Assembly (NCBI RefSeq): GCF_009870125.1 | Contig: NC_046683.1 | Coordinates: 54,451,869 to 54,515,868, forward strand | Source of the DNA: Drosophila pseudoobscura | Lineage: Eukaryota > Arthropoda > Insecta > Diptera > Drosophilidae | DNA length: 64,000 nt | Reading direction: 5' to 3' | Shown here: piece after piece, positions 12,634 to 25,434 of the stretch | Numbering within the stretch: the stretch's first letter is position 1 | Layout of the letters: each line of letters opens with the position of its first letter | Translations under genes and position numbers: made by a program | Notes under the pieces: generated by a model | What the model was told of the DNA's origin: nothing | The model's database searches: none | Seen by the model: only the letters and a program-made list of their open reading frames with translations

Positions 12634-13715
12634 ATACCCGATACTCAAAATGAGTATTGGGGTATATTAGATTTGTGGTGAAAGTGGATGTGTGTAACGT
12701 CCAGAAGGAATCGTTTCCGACCCCATAAAGTATATATATTCTTGATCAGCATCAATAGCCGAGTCGATTGAGCCATGTCTGTCTGTCCGTCTGTCCGTCC
12801 GTCCGTCTGTCCGTCTGTCCGTCTGTCCGTCTGTCCGTCCCCTTCAGCGCCTAATGCTCAAAGACTATAAGAGCTAGAGCAACGATGTTTTGGATCCAGA
12901 CTTCTGTGATATGTCACTGCTCCAAAAATATTTCAAAACTTTGCCCCGCCCACTTCCGCCCCCACAAAGGGCGAAAATCTGTGGCATCCACAATTTCAAC
13001 GATACGAGAAAACTAAAAACGCAGAATCGTAGAAGATGCCTATATCTTCTAGAGTGCAAAATCTGAACCAGATCGTATAATTATTACAGCCAGAATCACG
13101 AAAACAATTTCACTCTTTCTCGCTCTGTCTCACTCTAACACACAGGTTTCATGGTCGGTTTTGCCAATTGCAAAATATGAGTTCAAGGATCTCAGAACCT
13201 ATAAAAGCCAGAGCAACCAAATTTGGTATCCACACTCCTGTGATATCGGACCTTGACCGTTTCCTGTCCAAATTTCGCCACACCCCCTTCCGCCCCCGCA
13301 AAGGACGAAAATCTGAGGCAACCACAAATCTCAGAGACTATTAAGGCTAGAGTAACCAAATTTGGTACACACGCTCCTTTAAGATGTCACTATAAAACGT
13401 ATATCTCAGAATTTCGCCCCACCCCCATCCGCCCCCACAAAGGACGAAAATCTGTTGCATCCACAATATTGCAGATTTGAGAAAACTAAAAACGCAGAAT
13501 TATAGACAATGACCATATCTATTAGATTGCTGAATCTGGATCAGATCAGATCATTTTTATAGCCAAAAGGAACAAATCAATTTGCAGTGGCTACGCAGCA
13601 CCCGACGTCACGCTCAGACTGATATTCTGTCTCTCTCGCACGCACTCTTTGTCGTGTCGTTTAATATTAGCGGCCTCTGCCGGAGGAGAGCCATACTGAC
13701 TTAGTATCGGGTATA
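12634..13715. mobile_element. non-coding transposon-like repeat with 13-bp inverted ends, mini-me-like
   Basis: The left end TATACCCGATACT (12634-12646) is exactly the reverse complement of the right end AGTATCGGGTATA (13703-13715), giving 13-bp terminal inverted repeats around 1,082 bases. Inside are a TATATATTCTTGATCAGC core (from about 12731), a (GTCY)n microsatellite at 12777-12840 and three related blocks with the signature CCGCCC-C-CAAAGG-CGAAAATCTG (near 12954, 13290 and 13430). The combination of (TA)n, a conserved core and (GTCY)n recalls the mini-me family of dipteran repeats; it has no coding capacity. Target duplication is unclear because the ends are themselves TA-rich. A degenerate relative lies at 39958-40196. 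Confidence 0.75.
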
Positions 13716-15839
13716 ACCGTAGAGTTGCGGTGTCCGCAGCAACTCACAACGTTCCACCTCGTTTATATTTTTGGTTGGTGGGGATTGGAGCTTTTGTCTT
13801 TTCGATTCATAAATTATACATACACTTGGCAGAAATGTAAAATACAATTTGTCTCATTGGAATTACTGGTAGGCTTCAATGAACTATTTTATCGGCCCTA
13901 TCGCTTTTGATAAAGGAGTGCCACCCCCGAAAAAACAAAAACAAAAAAAAATCTAAATGAATTTTCAAAGTCTTTTTTCATTCCCTTATCAGATCTGGAA
14001 GGGGCGGGGGAGGAGGAGGCATTTCCAAAGTTAATTTAATTTTGCTTTCACATACGATTGTAGGTATGCATAGACCTGGTAGTACTACGAGTATATGGAA
14101 AAGCATGACAATATTTTTATAGAATTTTAACTTGGTGTCTTGGCCGGCCATAAAGATAAAAGGCAAAAAAAAAACAAAAAAAAAGGGGGGGGGAGGAAAA
14201 AATAGAAACTGGAAAAATGCGAAATACCGAGGTGGGGGCGTTAATTTATTAATGCGGAGCCGCGAGCCAAAACGAAATCGGTGAGAACACTTTTATAACT
14301 TGATTTATTTAAAGCCAACAGCATTTGGCAAATGATTTGGCCGAGTTGGTGTTGTTAAGTGTGTGGCTTACGTTTATAAATAAACGAAATATGTTTCATA
14401 AATGTGAGGACAAATGCTAAGGTCATTTCATCTGGGTCTTTGTTGATTATACGAGATTTACACTACGATAAAATAACCCTCAAGTTATGAGAACAATGAA
14501 CTCTTTTAAGTGCATATTTTAGAAATTATTACAATATTGTATGCTGGGGAAAAAAGTCTATTTCGCTGGCTAATCAATCTTCAGCAATTAAGTTAATTTC
14601 AAACAACATTGTCATATCCACACTTCTTTCCTCTTCTGCCATCAGAGATTATAAATTAATGAAACAAAAATATATAAAGAAAAAAAAAAACACACACACA
14701 CACATGTTCAAGTATCTGCGGCTGCTAAATAAATTTATATACGAGTATATTTATTTATATGTATGTACATATCGACGAGTGTGTATGTATATATTTTTGT
14801 ATCGCTTCTTTCATCAGAGACAGTCACACATACGCGATCATTAACGCGTTCGACCGACGCTTTGCTAAAAATTGCAACAACAACAACAACAAAAACAAAA
14901 AATTAAAAACAAAAAATAAACCGAATATAAACCGAAAAGCAGCAGCAAGAACTGACGCAAAGTGTCGCCGCCAGCTGCCAAGTTTTCTTCTTGATTTCCT
15001 TCTTCATAAAATAAAATATATATTTAGTTTGGAGACACTTGTTGTTGCTGGTTTAATTTAATCAAGAGCCCAGCCGAAAAGAACTCAAATGAATATAAAT
15101 ATTTTATAGAAATTCGAAATCAGATACGATTAGCACTATCACACACACACACACATGCCAGAGATAGAGAGCCGAGAGTCGAGAGTCGAGAGCGCCGAAG
15201 GGAGAGCGCCGTGCTCCGGTTATTTCGATCTGTCGCTGCTGCCCATTGCCCATTCAGATTCAGATTCGATTCGATTCGTTTATTCGCGTTCTCGAATCGC
15301 AAGTATTTTTAGAAACTTATGCAGTTGCTCTTGAGCTGGGAAATTAGTTACACTCGATTGTGGGAAAGCAGGCGGTGGGTAAACAATATTTTTTTTTTTG
15401 TTTTTGCCGGTTTTCTGGCAAAAAAAAACATTTTAGAAAGGGTTTAAAGCTTGGCTTTCAAACAAAAAAAAATCATCTAATTTATCACGAGTTTTTTTGT
15501 TTAGTTACTTGTGGCTTAAGAAACTTTGGCACCTTCGAAATTAGAAAACCTATTGTTTAACCAAACTCTCGTTTCCTCTTTCAGCACTGCACATTTTGAA
15601 ATAAGTACCGTTCGTTGGGAGTTGGGGGTTTGCCGGGCATTTTCTTTGAAAATTTCGAATGGCGCTGCTTGGCGGCATACAATACCTAATTGCTGGATGA
15701 TACTCCTCCGCTGTACAGATTATTCCCAGTTGTATATACAATATCAATGGAATATATTTGAACATATAGGCATACACATGTGTAGGGCCACTGCTCGATG
15801 GCAGATGTTGTTTAAAAAAAAATTCACATTCACGCTCAC

Positions 15840-16100
15840 TTAAAACACTAAAGCAAAGGCAAGGAAACGCGCGAAATCGGCACCGACTGCCGAGCGCCAA
15901 AAATCGAGAACCGAAAACCGAAAAACCGAGAACCGCACGCAACGCCAACCGTGGACGTTCTAATCAAAATTGGATGAGAAACGAAACCGAGTGTTCAACA
16001 AGCAACATGTTGCCGACCTTGCTTGCCAGCGAGCAGAGAGCGAAGCAAAACGTGGAGGCAGACCAGAGCGAGAGAGAGAGAGAGACAGCGACTAGCGCTA
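15840..16100. promoter_or_regulatory. possible promoter region with GAGA tract
   Basis: GC- and CpG-richer than its surroundings, followed by a (GA)n run at about 16068-16086 typical of GAGA-factor sites. It could be a promoter of the minus-strand gene represented by the exon at 4861-5062. Only composition supports this. Confidence 0.2.
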
Positions 16101-19100
16101 GTGGCTCTGTTTTGGTTTTACGCTTTCGTTCCATTAGCAGTTTCTCATTATAGGGGGTCCACTTTCACGTGTGCCTGGCAAATGCAAACTGCTGATTTTC
16201 TGCCCCCAGCCACGATAATCTACGATAATCTTCACAGCAAATGAGTTTGTTCGCTTAGGGGAAACTTGAACAGCAAACAGCAGGCATGGTCGATCGCGTA
16301 GGAGATAGAGGAGATTTTGTAGATTTTGTAAGCGAAATATATAGAGAGATTCCTTTGTTTTCTGATCTCTGATAAAAGATATATATCTTAGAAACGATGG
16401 ACTTGAATTGCAGTCAGTAAAATATTGTAGGAAATATAAGAACCCATCACATGTAATCCCAGTTCGATTATGACCTTCTTTAATCCCAAAATCCCACTGC
16501 ATAGTGTGTTATCCAGCTGTCAATTAATCCTGTCTCAAGATTAAACTTTCCTTCCGAGCTAATGAAATCTGATTAATTTCAATTTAGAGCAGCCAATCTA
16601 GGGACGGAAAGAATGGACTTTTTCCATGGCATGGGATTCCGTGTTGAGGCTCCATTTCCACAGAAGTTCGATGTGCAGCTAATGCAATTGACACTCGCCT
16701 CCACTTCAACCTCAATTTCCTGGAATTAAATTAGTTACTGAGCAGCTCCCAGTGTCCTCAGTTCCCAGTCCCCAGTCCCCAGTCCCAAGTCCCAAGTCCT
16801 CGTTGTTAATTTCAGCTTAGCAGGATATTGTCAGCACTCGTTTCCCTTTCCCTTTCGCCATACCCTTGCCCTTACCCTTACCCTTGCCCTTGCTCGGCGG
16901 AACCGGGAGGTTCAGTTGCATCTGGCCGGGGACTAGCATAATGTTTGAGCTACTCTGTTGACACACAAACACCTACACAAAGTGGGGTGTTTGCTGGCTG
17001 TGCAATTTCCGACTGACAACACGAGGCGTATACGTAATGAACTTTGACAGTGCCGCCGTCTGTCCCATGATTTGGCTGCCATCCAATGGTTGGAATTAAA
17101 TACTCGCATCACAAAGTTTCACAGACAATACGATTGTGATTTGTAATTATGGAAACCATCTATTTGCATTGAAATTATTTGTTACAGCATTTTCATGGCG
17201 TTTCATTAATTAAAATAATTACGAAAAATACACCTTGCCTGCTCCCAAGACCCACATTAATGCCCCAAATGGACAGCAATGCCCCAGACAACATATTCAT
17301 GGAGCCGGTGGCCCCAGCTGTGGGGACTTGGATGTGCATAAATAATAATGGACTTACGGTTGACGAATCAACAAAAATAAAATCAGCTTAAAGTATCAGA
17401 CACCATTAAGGGCCAATTTTGACTGTGTATAGCCCTAGCCAAGCCCAAGGATCAGACCAAATTAACTAATTGAAGGCCCACAATGGACTTTGCATAAATT
17501 TTGTGAGCTGAAACGGATACGGGGGATACGGGGGATACGGATGGGGTGTCTGGCCACCCAATATGCGATTGAAGATGCGCCCGATAGCCCCGATATGCTG
17601 GTAATTGGCTGTCCCCAAGGTCAAGGTGGAGGCGTCAGCGCGGCTCTCTGGTCATGACTCTCCCCCAGGTCTCTGGCATGCATAATACATTACCAGATCG
17701 AAATCAAAACATGTTTACCTTCGCTCGACGCTCTTGAAAGTCACTGTCGGGTGGCCATCGGAAGGACACTGCTCAGACAGCTGCGACGGCAAGCCGAATA
17801 AAATTACTCAATCCCCTCGAGCAGCTGTTGCTGGTGCCGTGGGAGTTTCAGGGGGAGGGGGGGGGCCACAGCCATAGTCGTGGGTGGGCAATCTCTTGGT
17901 CTTGAATTTATAATAGATTCAACGGTTTTAAATATATTGTATGTTGGTCAAAGGGTGGGGACTTTCCGCTGTACAAATTCTGATTTATTTGCCAACAGAT
18001 GTATAGGATTGATTTAGCTGTATTTCATTTAAGTGCAGTGCTGCAGTACCGCTGCTCATAAATCAATGGCCTGGGTGGTGCCACCTCCTGTTGCGTTCCA
18101 TGGCCTAGTAGTGGTGGTGCCTTGAAAGTGGTAAATTATATTTTAATGAACGGCTATTAAGTGTCAGCCCATGCCAGTCGATATTACCACTAACGTTTCT
18201 TTCTTATCCATTTTTAATTGAGGCTTGCGCGCCCTTGAACTTTTCCTGTCTGGGCGGGGGGAAATCAATTTCAGCTTCAAGCTACAGCAAAAAGGGCTTC
18301 TAATAACTCAGTTCTCACGGGAAGAGGGAAAGGGCAGAGTGGAAAGTGGCAAAGGTCTAAGTATATAGTGAGAGTGAGTCGTCAGTTTGGGCACGACATA
18401 AAGCCTAATTACGAAGTGTTCTTTAATTAGTGCGCTTCACTTAATTACAAAACGCTAAAAACTGCAAGCTCAACAGCCATCTACAGTGCCTGGGAAAGGA
18501 GAGGGATCTCTGACTCTGCCTCTGTCTCCTGCCCCAGCCCCTGCCCCTTCCCCAGCCTGTGTATCAGAGTGTGCGGGTGGTATCTGCTTGTGGCAACAGC
18601 TTGTTGACATCCCCATCCTCTGTGTGCGAAATCGCTGGCTTCACACTTTCCAACTCAAAGTCTGAGATGTTTCAAATACGTATACGACGAAAGGGTTAAA
18701 TTACCCGAATTAATATTATATTTTCCGGCAACTCACATTAAACCATAAAGAACAAAGAATGCCGTCGCTGCCGTTAAGTTGAGTTGCGATGAGTTGCTGA
18801 ATTATTAACCAACTTCCAAGTAATGAAACCCTCTTTCATGTAGAGCCCTGAGATGGCTTAGGGTTGGAATTTGACTCTGGAATATAAGGTATACTGGAAC
18901 CAGAAACCGTCTCACCTGGACGACCCTGGACGACCTCTCTGCCTCGGCCTGCCCATTATCGTCTAACCAGGAGACGGAATGCTAATACCAAAAATCAATG
19001 TCGTCTCCCCGAAAATGTAGATGAGGCTTCACCACCGACCTTCGACCGCAAGTCCATTTGAATAAATATATTCACAAATCATGCAATTTCCTGCCAACTT

Positions 19101-20167
19101 CGAATGAATCTCTGGCGCAACAAAAACGAATATACAGAGGGGGAACAAACAAAAAAAAAACAAATTCAATATAAACGCAAATTATTTTTGCTATCCGTTG
19201 GCAGTCGCCAGGGTAATGCTGAACTTTGAATTGTGTCCTGCTGGCCGGTCGCCGGCCTGTGTTGACGTACGATATGCCCCCTAAAGAGTGGCGGGGCTTA
19301 AAGCCCCGACTCACGGACAGTTAAATCGGTCAGAAAATGTAAATAGTACGATTCGACGGAGAGAGTTTGTGTGGCCTTCCTTTCAGCTATTTCCTTTAAT
19401 GTTAAATAAATTAAAGTTTGGATAAATAATATGTGTTCGAGTATTAATTGATGGTTTTCCCTTCATCCCTTCAAGTGCAATATAAACGAAGCAGCCCTCT
19501 AGCTATCCCAACTATCTTAAGCAGCCACGCCGACACATGGCGTTGAATTAAATTCATCATACGCCACATTAGCCGGGGTCCTGCCCCTCGCAATCGGCAG
19601 GAAATCAACTTTCGCACGTTTCGCCGTGTCGGGTGCCGGCCCGCATACGAAATGGGTAGCTCGAATCTTTGGTAGATTTAATTAAGTTTAAATAGGCTTA
19701 ACAGAAGCCAACATAGTCTCCACTTGGCAGGAGGGAGCACCCTTAAATATATCAGACATTAATTGTCAGCTATGAAAATTATGATATAGGGTCTTTTCCC
19801 TTATAAATTATCACACAATATCAAAAAAAGGAGACCGCAGAAAAGGACTCTGCCTGCCATACAGGACAAAATATGTGTAAAATAAATATAATAGTATGGG
19901 CCGACATCTGGCGTATTTTATGGCAGCATTCCTGCCCTACATGGACCGGTCAGCCCCAATGCAACAGCTGCCAATAAAGGCTGGGAGCTGGGAGCTGGGA
20001 ACTGGGAACAAAATGGACGCCAAGGCCGCCATATGCACTTCCCAGCCATGCGTGTGTGCACATTGCCTGTTGCGCCTCGTTTCCTTTTTGATTTCATTTA
20101 TTTTCTACTTTATTATCCCCATTTTTTTGCAGCATTTGGATTTCCTTTTTTCAGTGTGTCTTTCTTC

Positions 20168-20191
20168 TTTTTTTTTTTTTTTTTTTTTTTG
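20168..20191. repeat. poly(T) tract
   Basis: Uninterrupted run of more than twenty T on the plus strand; could be simple slippage or the tail of an old retroposed insert, but no adjacent element is recognised. Confidence 0.8.
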
Positions 20192-22111
20192 TTATTGCAA
20201 CATTCCAGTGAACTTTATGCCCGGATGCAATGGACCATAATGGGGGGGGCGGACAATTGCCGGCATCAGGCTAAAAGGCCACAGTGACACACAATCCGGT
20301 GTCTGGGATTGCTGCACTGGATGAACAATATGGAGCTGGTGGAGCGACTGTCAATCATTCTGCTCTTAACGGACGGAGATGGACAGCGGCATTGTCAGTT
20401 GGAGTGGAATCGGAAGCTCTTCAATCTCTGCTCTTGCCCCCCAAATCAAATATGAGCGGAAGCATTCATGAATTGAATTTCAAATACCAATGGACTGGCT
20501 TTAAATGTCGGGAAAACTTACAAAGTGAGTCCGAGTCTCTTCTTCGAAGCGAACTTTTTTACCTTTAAACCGTACAAGATTCCTGAATTATTTTGTTTTT
20601 GTTGCTTTTTTCGGCGGAACAATGAAATGAAAACAATCAACAGAATAAATAAGAAATCTTGCTCCAAGGAAGCTTTTAAAGCGGATACCTTTTTGGCCAT
20701 GGTGTGGTGTGGTATGGTATGACAGCAAGCTCAAAGGTTTCCTTTCCGCCATTTACTGGGTATGCCTCAAGGGTTTATTCCAGAAAATTATTACTGCTGT
20801 TTTTCTTACATTCCGCGCCTTGGATTTCGCTTTCTTCTTTCGCCAAATCGCGCCATTTACAAGCAGGCAATTTATTTATTCATTCTTTTAAGATAAATGT
20901 GCGTTTGAATATTTCATTTCATTTCATTTCGGTTCGGTTCGTTGTTCTCTCCTGCATTCAAAGACTGCCGCCTCGAGTGTTGGGCCACATGTTGCGCGCT
21001 GCCGAGTGCAACAGTTTAGCTGGCAACATGTTGCCCGAGCGAAATGGAATATAAACAGAGAGGACAAAGCCACACAAGTTTTGCTCTCCGTACGTACACC
21101 CCACAGAAATAGTTGGTATGCACGGCGTATGAGTAATGCGAGTTGTACCTTTGACTTCCACCAACAATTTATGACGTTTACTTCGGGGCAACGTCAACAG
21201 ATAAGCAGCATTATAAAGTGCCGAGGCTACTGTATAATTTGCTCTCAGTGGGTGTCTAAAAAACATCAACAATGTGTGCCCATATATATTTAAATATATT
21301 TTATTTTTATTGCTCTTCAGTTGCACTCATTCTGCTGCATTCGCATAAATTTTACACAAAAAATACACAGAGATAGTTAAGTTATACAGTTAGAATATAG
21401 TTTAGAGTTCAGTGTGGGATCCCCCTTTTATGTAGACTTTACAGATATCAAATGCATTATTGTAAGGTAACAATTTCCAGTTACCAGTTCCAGATCCAGT
21501 TTATTGATTGAATGGATCCCCTCTGGGCTGGGCATGGGCTTCCCCTGCAGTTTCAGTTGAAAAGAATAAACGCTTTCCTCTCATTAAATGTAAATACATG
21601 GCGAAAATGCATACAACTTTCTTAAAGTTCTTATTACTCATCAGAATTCAGCTGGAAATGGGGGTATATGTTAGACATATGCAATGGCATGCAGAGGCCG
21701 ACTGATTGACTTGACTTGACTCGACTTGGTTTTGACTTGAGTGGATTGACTGGATCTCTTTGTGGGTGACATTGGGCGAGAATTGCTCTTCTTTTACACA
21801 CATTCCATTGGATATCAAATGGATATAAAAATACTTATCGTGGCTTTACATTTAACTCTTTAGATACAAAAATAGTTTCATTTTAATACCATTCACAAAA
21901 ATACTTGACGATCAATTGGTTGGCTTCTTTTTCTTTTTGTTGGAAACTCGCGTTTACAGATTTTGGAAACAAAAAATAAACTAGTAACATGACAATTTTG
22001 GGGAAGAAACAAAAAAAAAAAAAATTGTATATGCTGTGTGTCTGTGTCTATGTCGGTGTGTGTGTGTGGCGTGTGTGTGTGTGGGTTTCTATGTGTGGTG
22101 TGTTTCCCGCC

Positions 22112-23328
22112 TTATGCCCAGTCCTTTTTGATCTCAAAGGTCCAGTCCCACTCCAAATGTATGTGCTTGTCGTCATCCGTGAAGATCGAGCTGACCGAGT
22201 AAGTGCCGCGCGACAATGTGCCGGAGGGCGCCTCCTCGGCGGGCGTCAAGTAGAACTGAATTTCCTTTTTCGGCGGATACGAGCCAACCATGTGCTTCAT
22301 TTTGTCGACTATGGGAATGGAGAGAAGTAAATGGATTATTCACGAAAACAAGAACAAATCTCTCAAGGAGTCTTCGACCACAATCTTACCCACAACTTAA
22401 CGCAAGGCAATATAATTATCCAACAAAAAAGGGCAAGGCATACAAGGACAAAGGGACATTGATCAGCACATGATTATGGTAAAAATGGCAAACGTAATAA
22501 GCACTATGTAGACCACACTGAAAATTCCGCAGAGCAGGCTAGTGCTATTGAAGGTGCTATTCCCCATACTGTAGCGGACAGAAGTCTATCAAGAACTGAT
22601 GCCTTTATGGGCGAAAAAAAAGCAAACGTGGAATGTGGCCACGCGAAACGTGAAGTCCCAAAAGTGCACGGCACAGTGTACGCACTGTACAATGAACCAA
22701 ATACTCGTTCAATGGAAAACATTTCGATTGAAAGGAAAGTCCCCCCACACTCCTGGCTGTAGATCCATTCAAATCGAATCACTTACCGGGCATGCCAAAG
22801 CGAGAGGTCTTTTGCACATACTTAAGGCCGTGAACGATTTCACGTTGCACAATAAAATCAATGCGCACCTTGTACTGAACACCTTCTTTGATCACAAAAA
22901 GCTGTCGGGAAATAGATGTCAATAGGTCAAATGGATTCGTTGATGGGGATCAGTCATGATGCGCTCTACCTGCTTTTTCAGCTGACTAATGTCGCCAGTA
23001 AGATCCAATTCCATATCATCGCGTCCCTCCACAACCAGCGCCAGCTTTTTCACAATCACCTTGCGCGGATCATTGGGCTCTAGAGATGAAGGGTAATTGG
23101 ATTAGCATTCGATAGGCTTTGTTTTAATTGGACTCTCTTACCGACAACAATCTTCTCGGTCTGGGCTGCGCCCAGGAGGGCCTCCTTGTAGCGTCTCAAA
23201 CTCTCATCCTCCTGATCGGCGGCCATGATCTCCTCGATGGTCTTCTCCGGCGGTGCTTGGTAGTTGGCATCGTGCACATCCTCATCATGATGGTCGGGAT
23301 GGGGTTGTTGCTTCTCTGTTTCGGCCAT
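22112..23328 (-). CDS. RhoGDI: Rho GDP-dissociation inhibitor
   Basis: Coding exons on the minus strand are 23328-23142, 23079-22970, 22901-22787 and 22308-22112, with GT-AG introns in phases 1, 0, 1, giving 202 residues, the usual RhoGDI length. The N-terminus is acidic (MAETEKQQPHPDHHDEDVHD), as in the family's flexible Rho-binding arm; then come NYQAPPEKTIEEI and the immunoglobulin-like prenyl-binding fold with VEGRDDMELDLTGD, IKEGVQYKVRIDFIV and VGSYPPKKEIQFY, ending WDWTFEIKKDWA. The protein extracts prenylated Rho, Rac and Cdc42 from membranes and keeps them GDP-bound in the cytosol. An acceptor-like TTGCAG lies about 25 bases upstream of the ATG, so the 5' leader is probably spliced to an exon near 24.9 kb. 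The gene is divergent from metaxin 2. Confidence 0.96.
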
Positions 23329-24927
23329 GGCTTCCTCTCTCTTACCTAGGGGGCTGCAAAACAAAGTCCGGTTTGTTTGTTTATCAATCGAATACATTTA
23401 TATCGGTAAGATTACGCATAATTTTTCCTAGTTGAGAGTTTTTTTTTTTTTGTTTCTTTCTTCTTGTTTAGCATTTCTCTCTGCCTCTTTTATCCCTCCT
23501 CTTAATGATTCATGTGGGTCATAGGGATATTTTTAGTAGTGTGAGTAACATGAGGGCACGATAATGGTTTTGTTCTAAGTATACATACATATGTATCTAC
23601 ATACATATGTATATTCCCTGGAGATCAGCAGGACTAGCAGATAAAATGGATTGCCCTTTTATCATTCAATTTTCACCACAATGCTGCCCACCAAATGTTA
23701 GTCACTCGATAATATTGATTAAATTCCAATTATTAACACATTGATGAACTGTGGCTTGGAGAGGCGATGGATGGGGCCTGGCGTGGAGGTGGGGATGGGG
23801 GGCCACCGCCGGGTTGCAGCTGGCAGATGTCCCCCCGCATAGAAAACAAAAAGGTCCCAACCAAATACGGACGCACAAAGGCAGATAAGGCAAAAGGCAC
23901 ACTGACAGAGTGTGAGGTGGGGGGTGGGGGGTGGGGGGAGAACGGCATTGAATTATATTGACCAGAACGGGCGTTAAGCGAATACGACCAGACCGACGCC
24001 TCCAGCCACACGAACACATGTATGTACATATATGCATATGTATATGTATGTACTATGTATGCATGGATGTACATACATACATACATGTATGTATGGGGAC
24101 GAGTATGTTCTGGCGGTAGTTTATTATCTTGCTTTTGCTTTTCATTATTTTTCATTATCTAAATACACGTCGCTCGCTTTATGCCCATTTTCAATACATG
24201 TTGGACCGATAATAGTATTCAATTCTCCAGATTTGGATTGAAGAGCAGAGAGTACATGCGAATGGAAATGTTATTAATGTTTGTTGCGAGATAATTAAAG
24301 TTTATTTTTATATACTACACGTACTGTTCTATATGTGCATAAAACAATAAATATTAAGCTGATTTTTGTTCGAATTAAGATAGAATCTGTATCCGATGCT
24401 GACCAAACAAAATCCACCAATTCCAAACAAAAATTCCAATAGATAGATTGCTATAGTGGAGCAATACAGGGGCAGGGACGCTGCCCAGAGACCCCCCGTC
24501 AAAGTGCTCACTCGCTTGCTCGCTCGCTTTGTGTGTTGTAGTCTGGTGTGGTGTGGTGTGGTGCGGTGTGGGGGGATAATTCAAGGAAAAGTAAAAAACC
24601 ATGCCCAGTTTTGATAAAGAAATGTGCACGGCCAGAAAAATGTTAAGACCCAGACGCACATAAATACATACATACATACACGTATGTACACATGCATATG
24701 TATGAATCACACACTAACACACACGGGGCCGGCAAATGATCGTCATTCGGTTTTGGTGATTGTTTGCAAGTAAATTCTTTTTTTTTTTTGGGAGTGGTTG
24801 GTGCCCTTGCGGGCAGATAAGGAGCATTTATTTCAATTCGAATATTATTGGAATGCATTGGAACGCAGTGCAAGCACACAGTCGGTGGCATCCACACAAA
24901 ACGACAGCGAAAGCCGCGCGCACTCAC

Positions 24928-25050
24928 CTTTTTAATTTGCAAATTAAGTAATAATTGCCGTTTCTTTTAGCGTTTCCTGGCTGTTGCGTGAACAACAACT
25001 AATACAGGTAATTATATGATTTTGTAATATATTTAATAAAATACAAAACA
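24928..25050 (-). other. RhoGDI: probable non-coding first exon of RhoGDI
   Basis: On the minus strand a good donor (AAAAAG followed by GTGAGTG) ends a segment at 24928. Spliced to the acceptor just upstream of the RhoGDI ATG it would make a short 5' leader. The upstream boundary is approximate. Confidence 0.4.
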
Positions 25051-25334
25051 ACGCAAAAAACACAGAAACAAGAAAGAACGAAGGCGGAACAGTGAATAAG
25101 CAGTGTTGTTAATCGTTATCTTTCTGGCTGAAACCGATTTCGATTTCGATTACATACAGCTGTTCCATACAGGGCTGCCCTGGAATTTCAAATGTTATCA
25201 AAAGCGCAACGAAAATAACTTTTCCAAATTATAATAAATTTACTTTAGATATAATTAATGTGATAATTTCAAAAGAGAGTTTTCATAAAGCAAGCAAGCA
25301 AATTGACAACCAGTTGACTCCATGAATTGATATA

Positions 25335-25350
25335 TTATATCGATAGTATG
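25335..25350 (+). promoter_or_regulatory. DRE-type site upstream of metaxin 2
   Basis: ATATCGATAG lies about 95 bases before the metaxin-2 ATG. Matches the DNA replication-related element core bound by DREF, common in housekeeping promoters of flies. Confidence 0.5.
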
Positions 25351-25434
25351 CGATTGTCACGGCGTGTCACGAAACGCAGCTGTTTTTGATTACTTCATCG
25401 CTGTGCTGGAAATTGTGTGTGGAATTTGAAGAAA

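Larger units (their letters stand above)
13716..22111. other. long gene-free stretch left of RhoGDI
   Basis: No exon with family resemblance on either strand. Contents include poly(A)/poly(C) runs, CA tracts, a CCCAGTC-type repeat near 16755-16800, CCTTAC/CCTTGC repeats near 16862-16897, a three-fold GGATACGGG repeat near 17515-17540 and a long poly(T) at about 20168-20191. A TTTATT (AATAAA on the minus strand) near 21300 is a candidate RhoGDI poly(A) signal, which would give a 3' UTR of about 0.8 kb. Confidence 0.4.
23329..25434. other. RhoGDI 5' intron and shared RhoGDI/metaxin-2 upstream region
   Basis: No coding exon. It holds a probable RhoGDI leader intron, ATGTA/CATAC palindromic tracts near 23580-23615 and 24015-24095, a TGTGG repeat near 24543-24575 and a DRE-like ATCGATAG at 25339-25346 just upstream of metaxin 2. 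Confidence 0.5.

Noticed and set aside
16862-16897. CCTTAC/CCTTGC repeats resembling an interstitial telomere repeat
   Set aside because: Drosophila telomeres are not made of such repeats and the units are degenerate; treated as a simple repeat.
23733-24155. Pro/His/Ser-rich minus-strand frames in the RhoGDI leader intron
   Set aside because: Built from CA-rich and ATGTA simple repeats; no start context or splice support.
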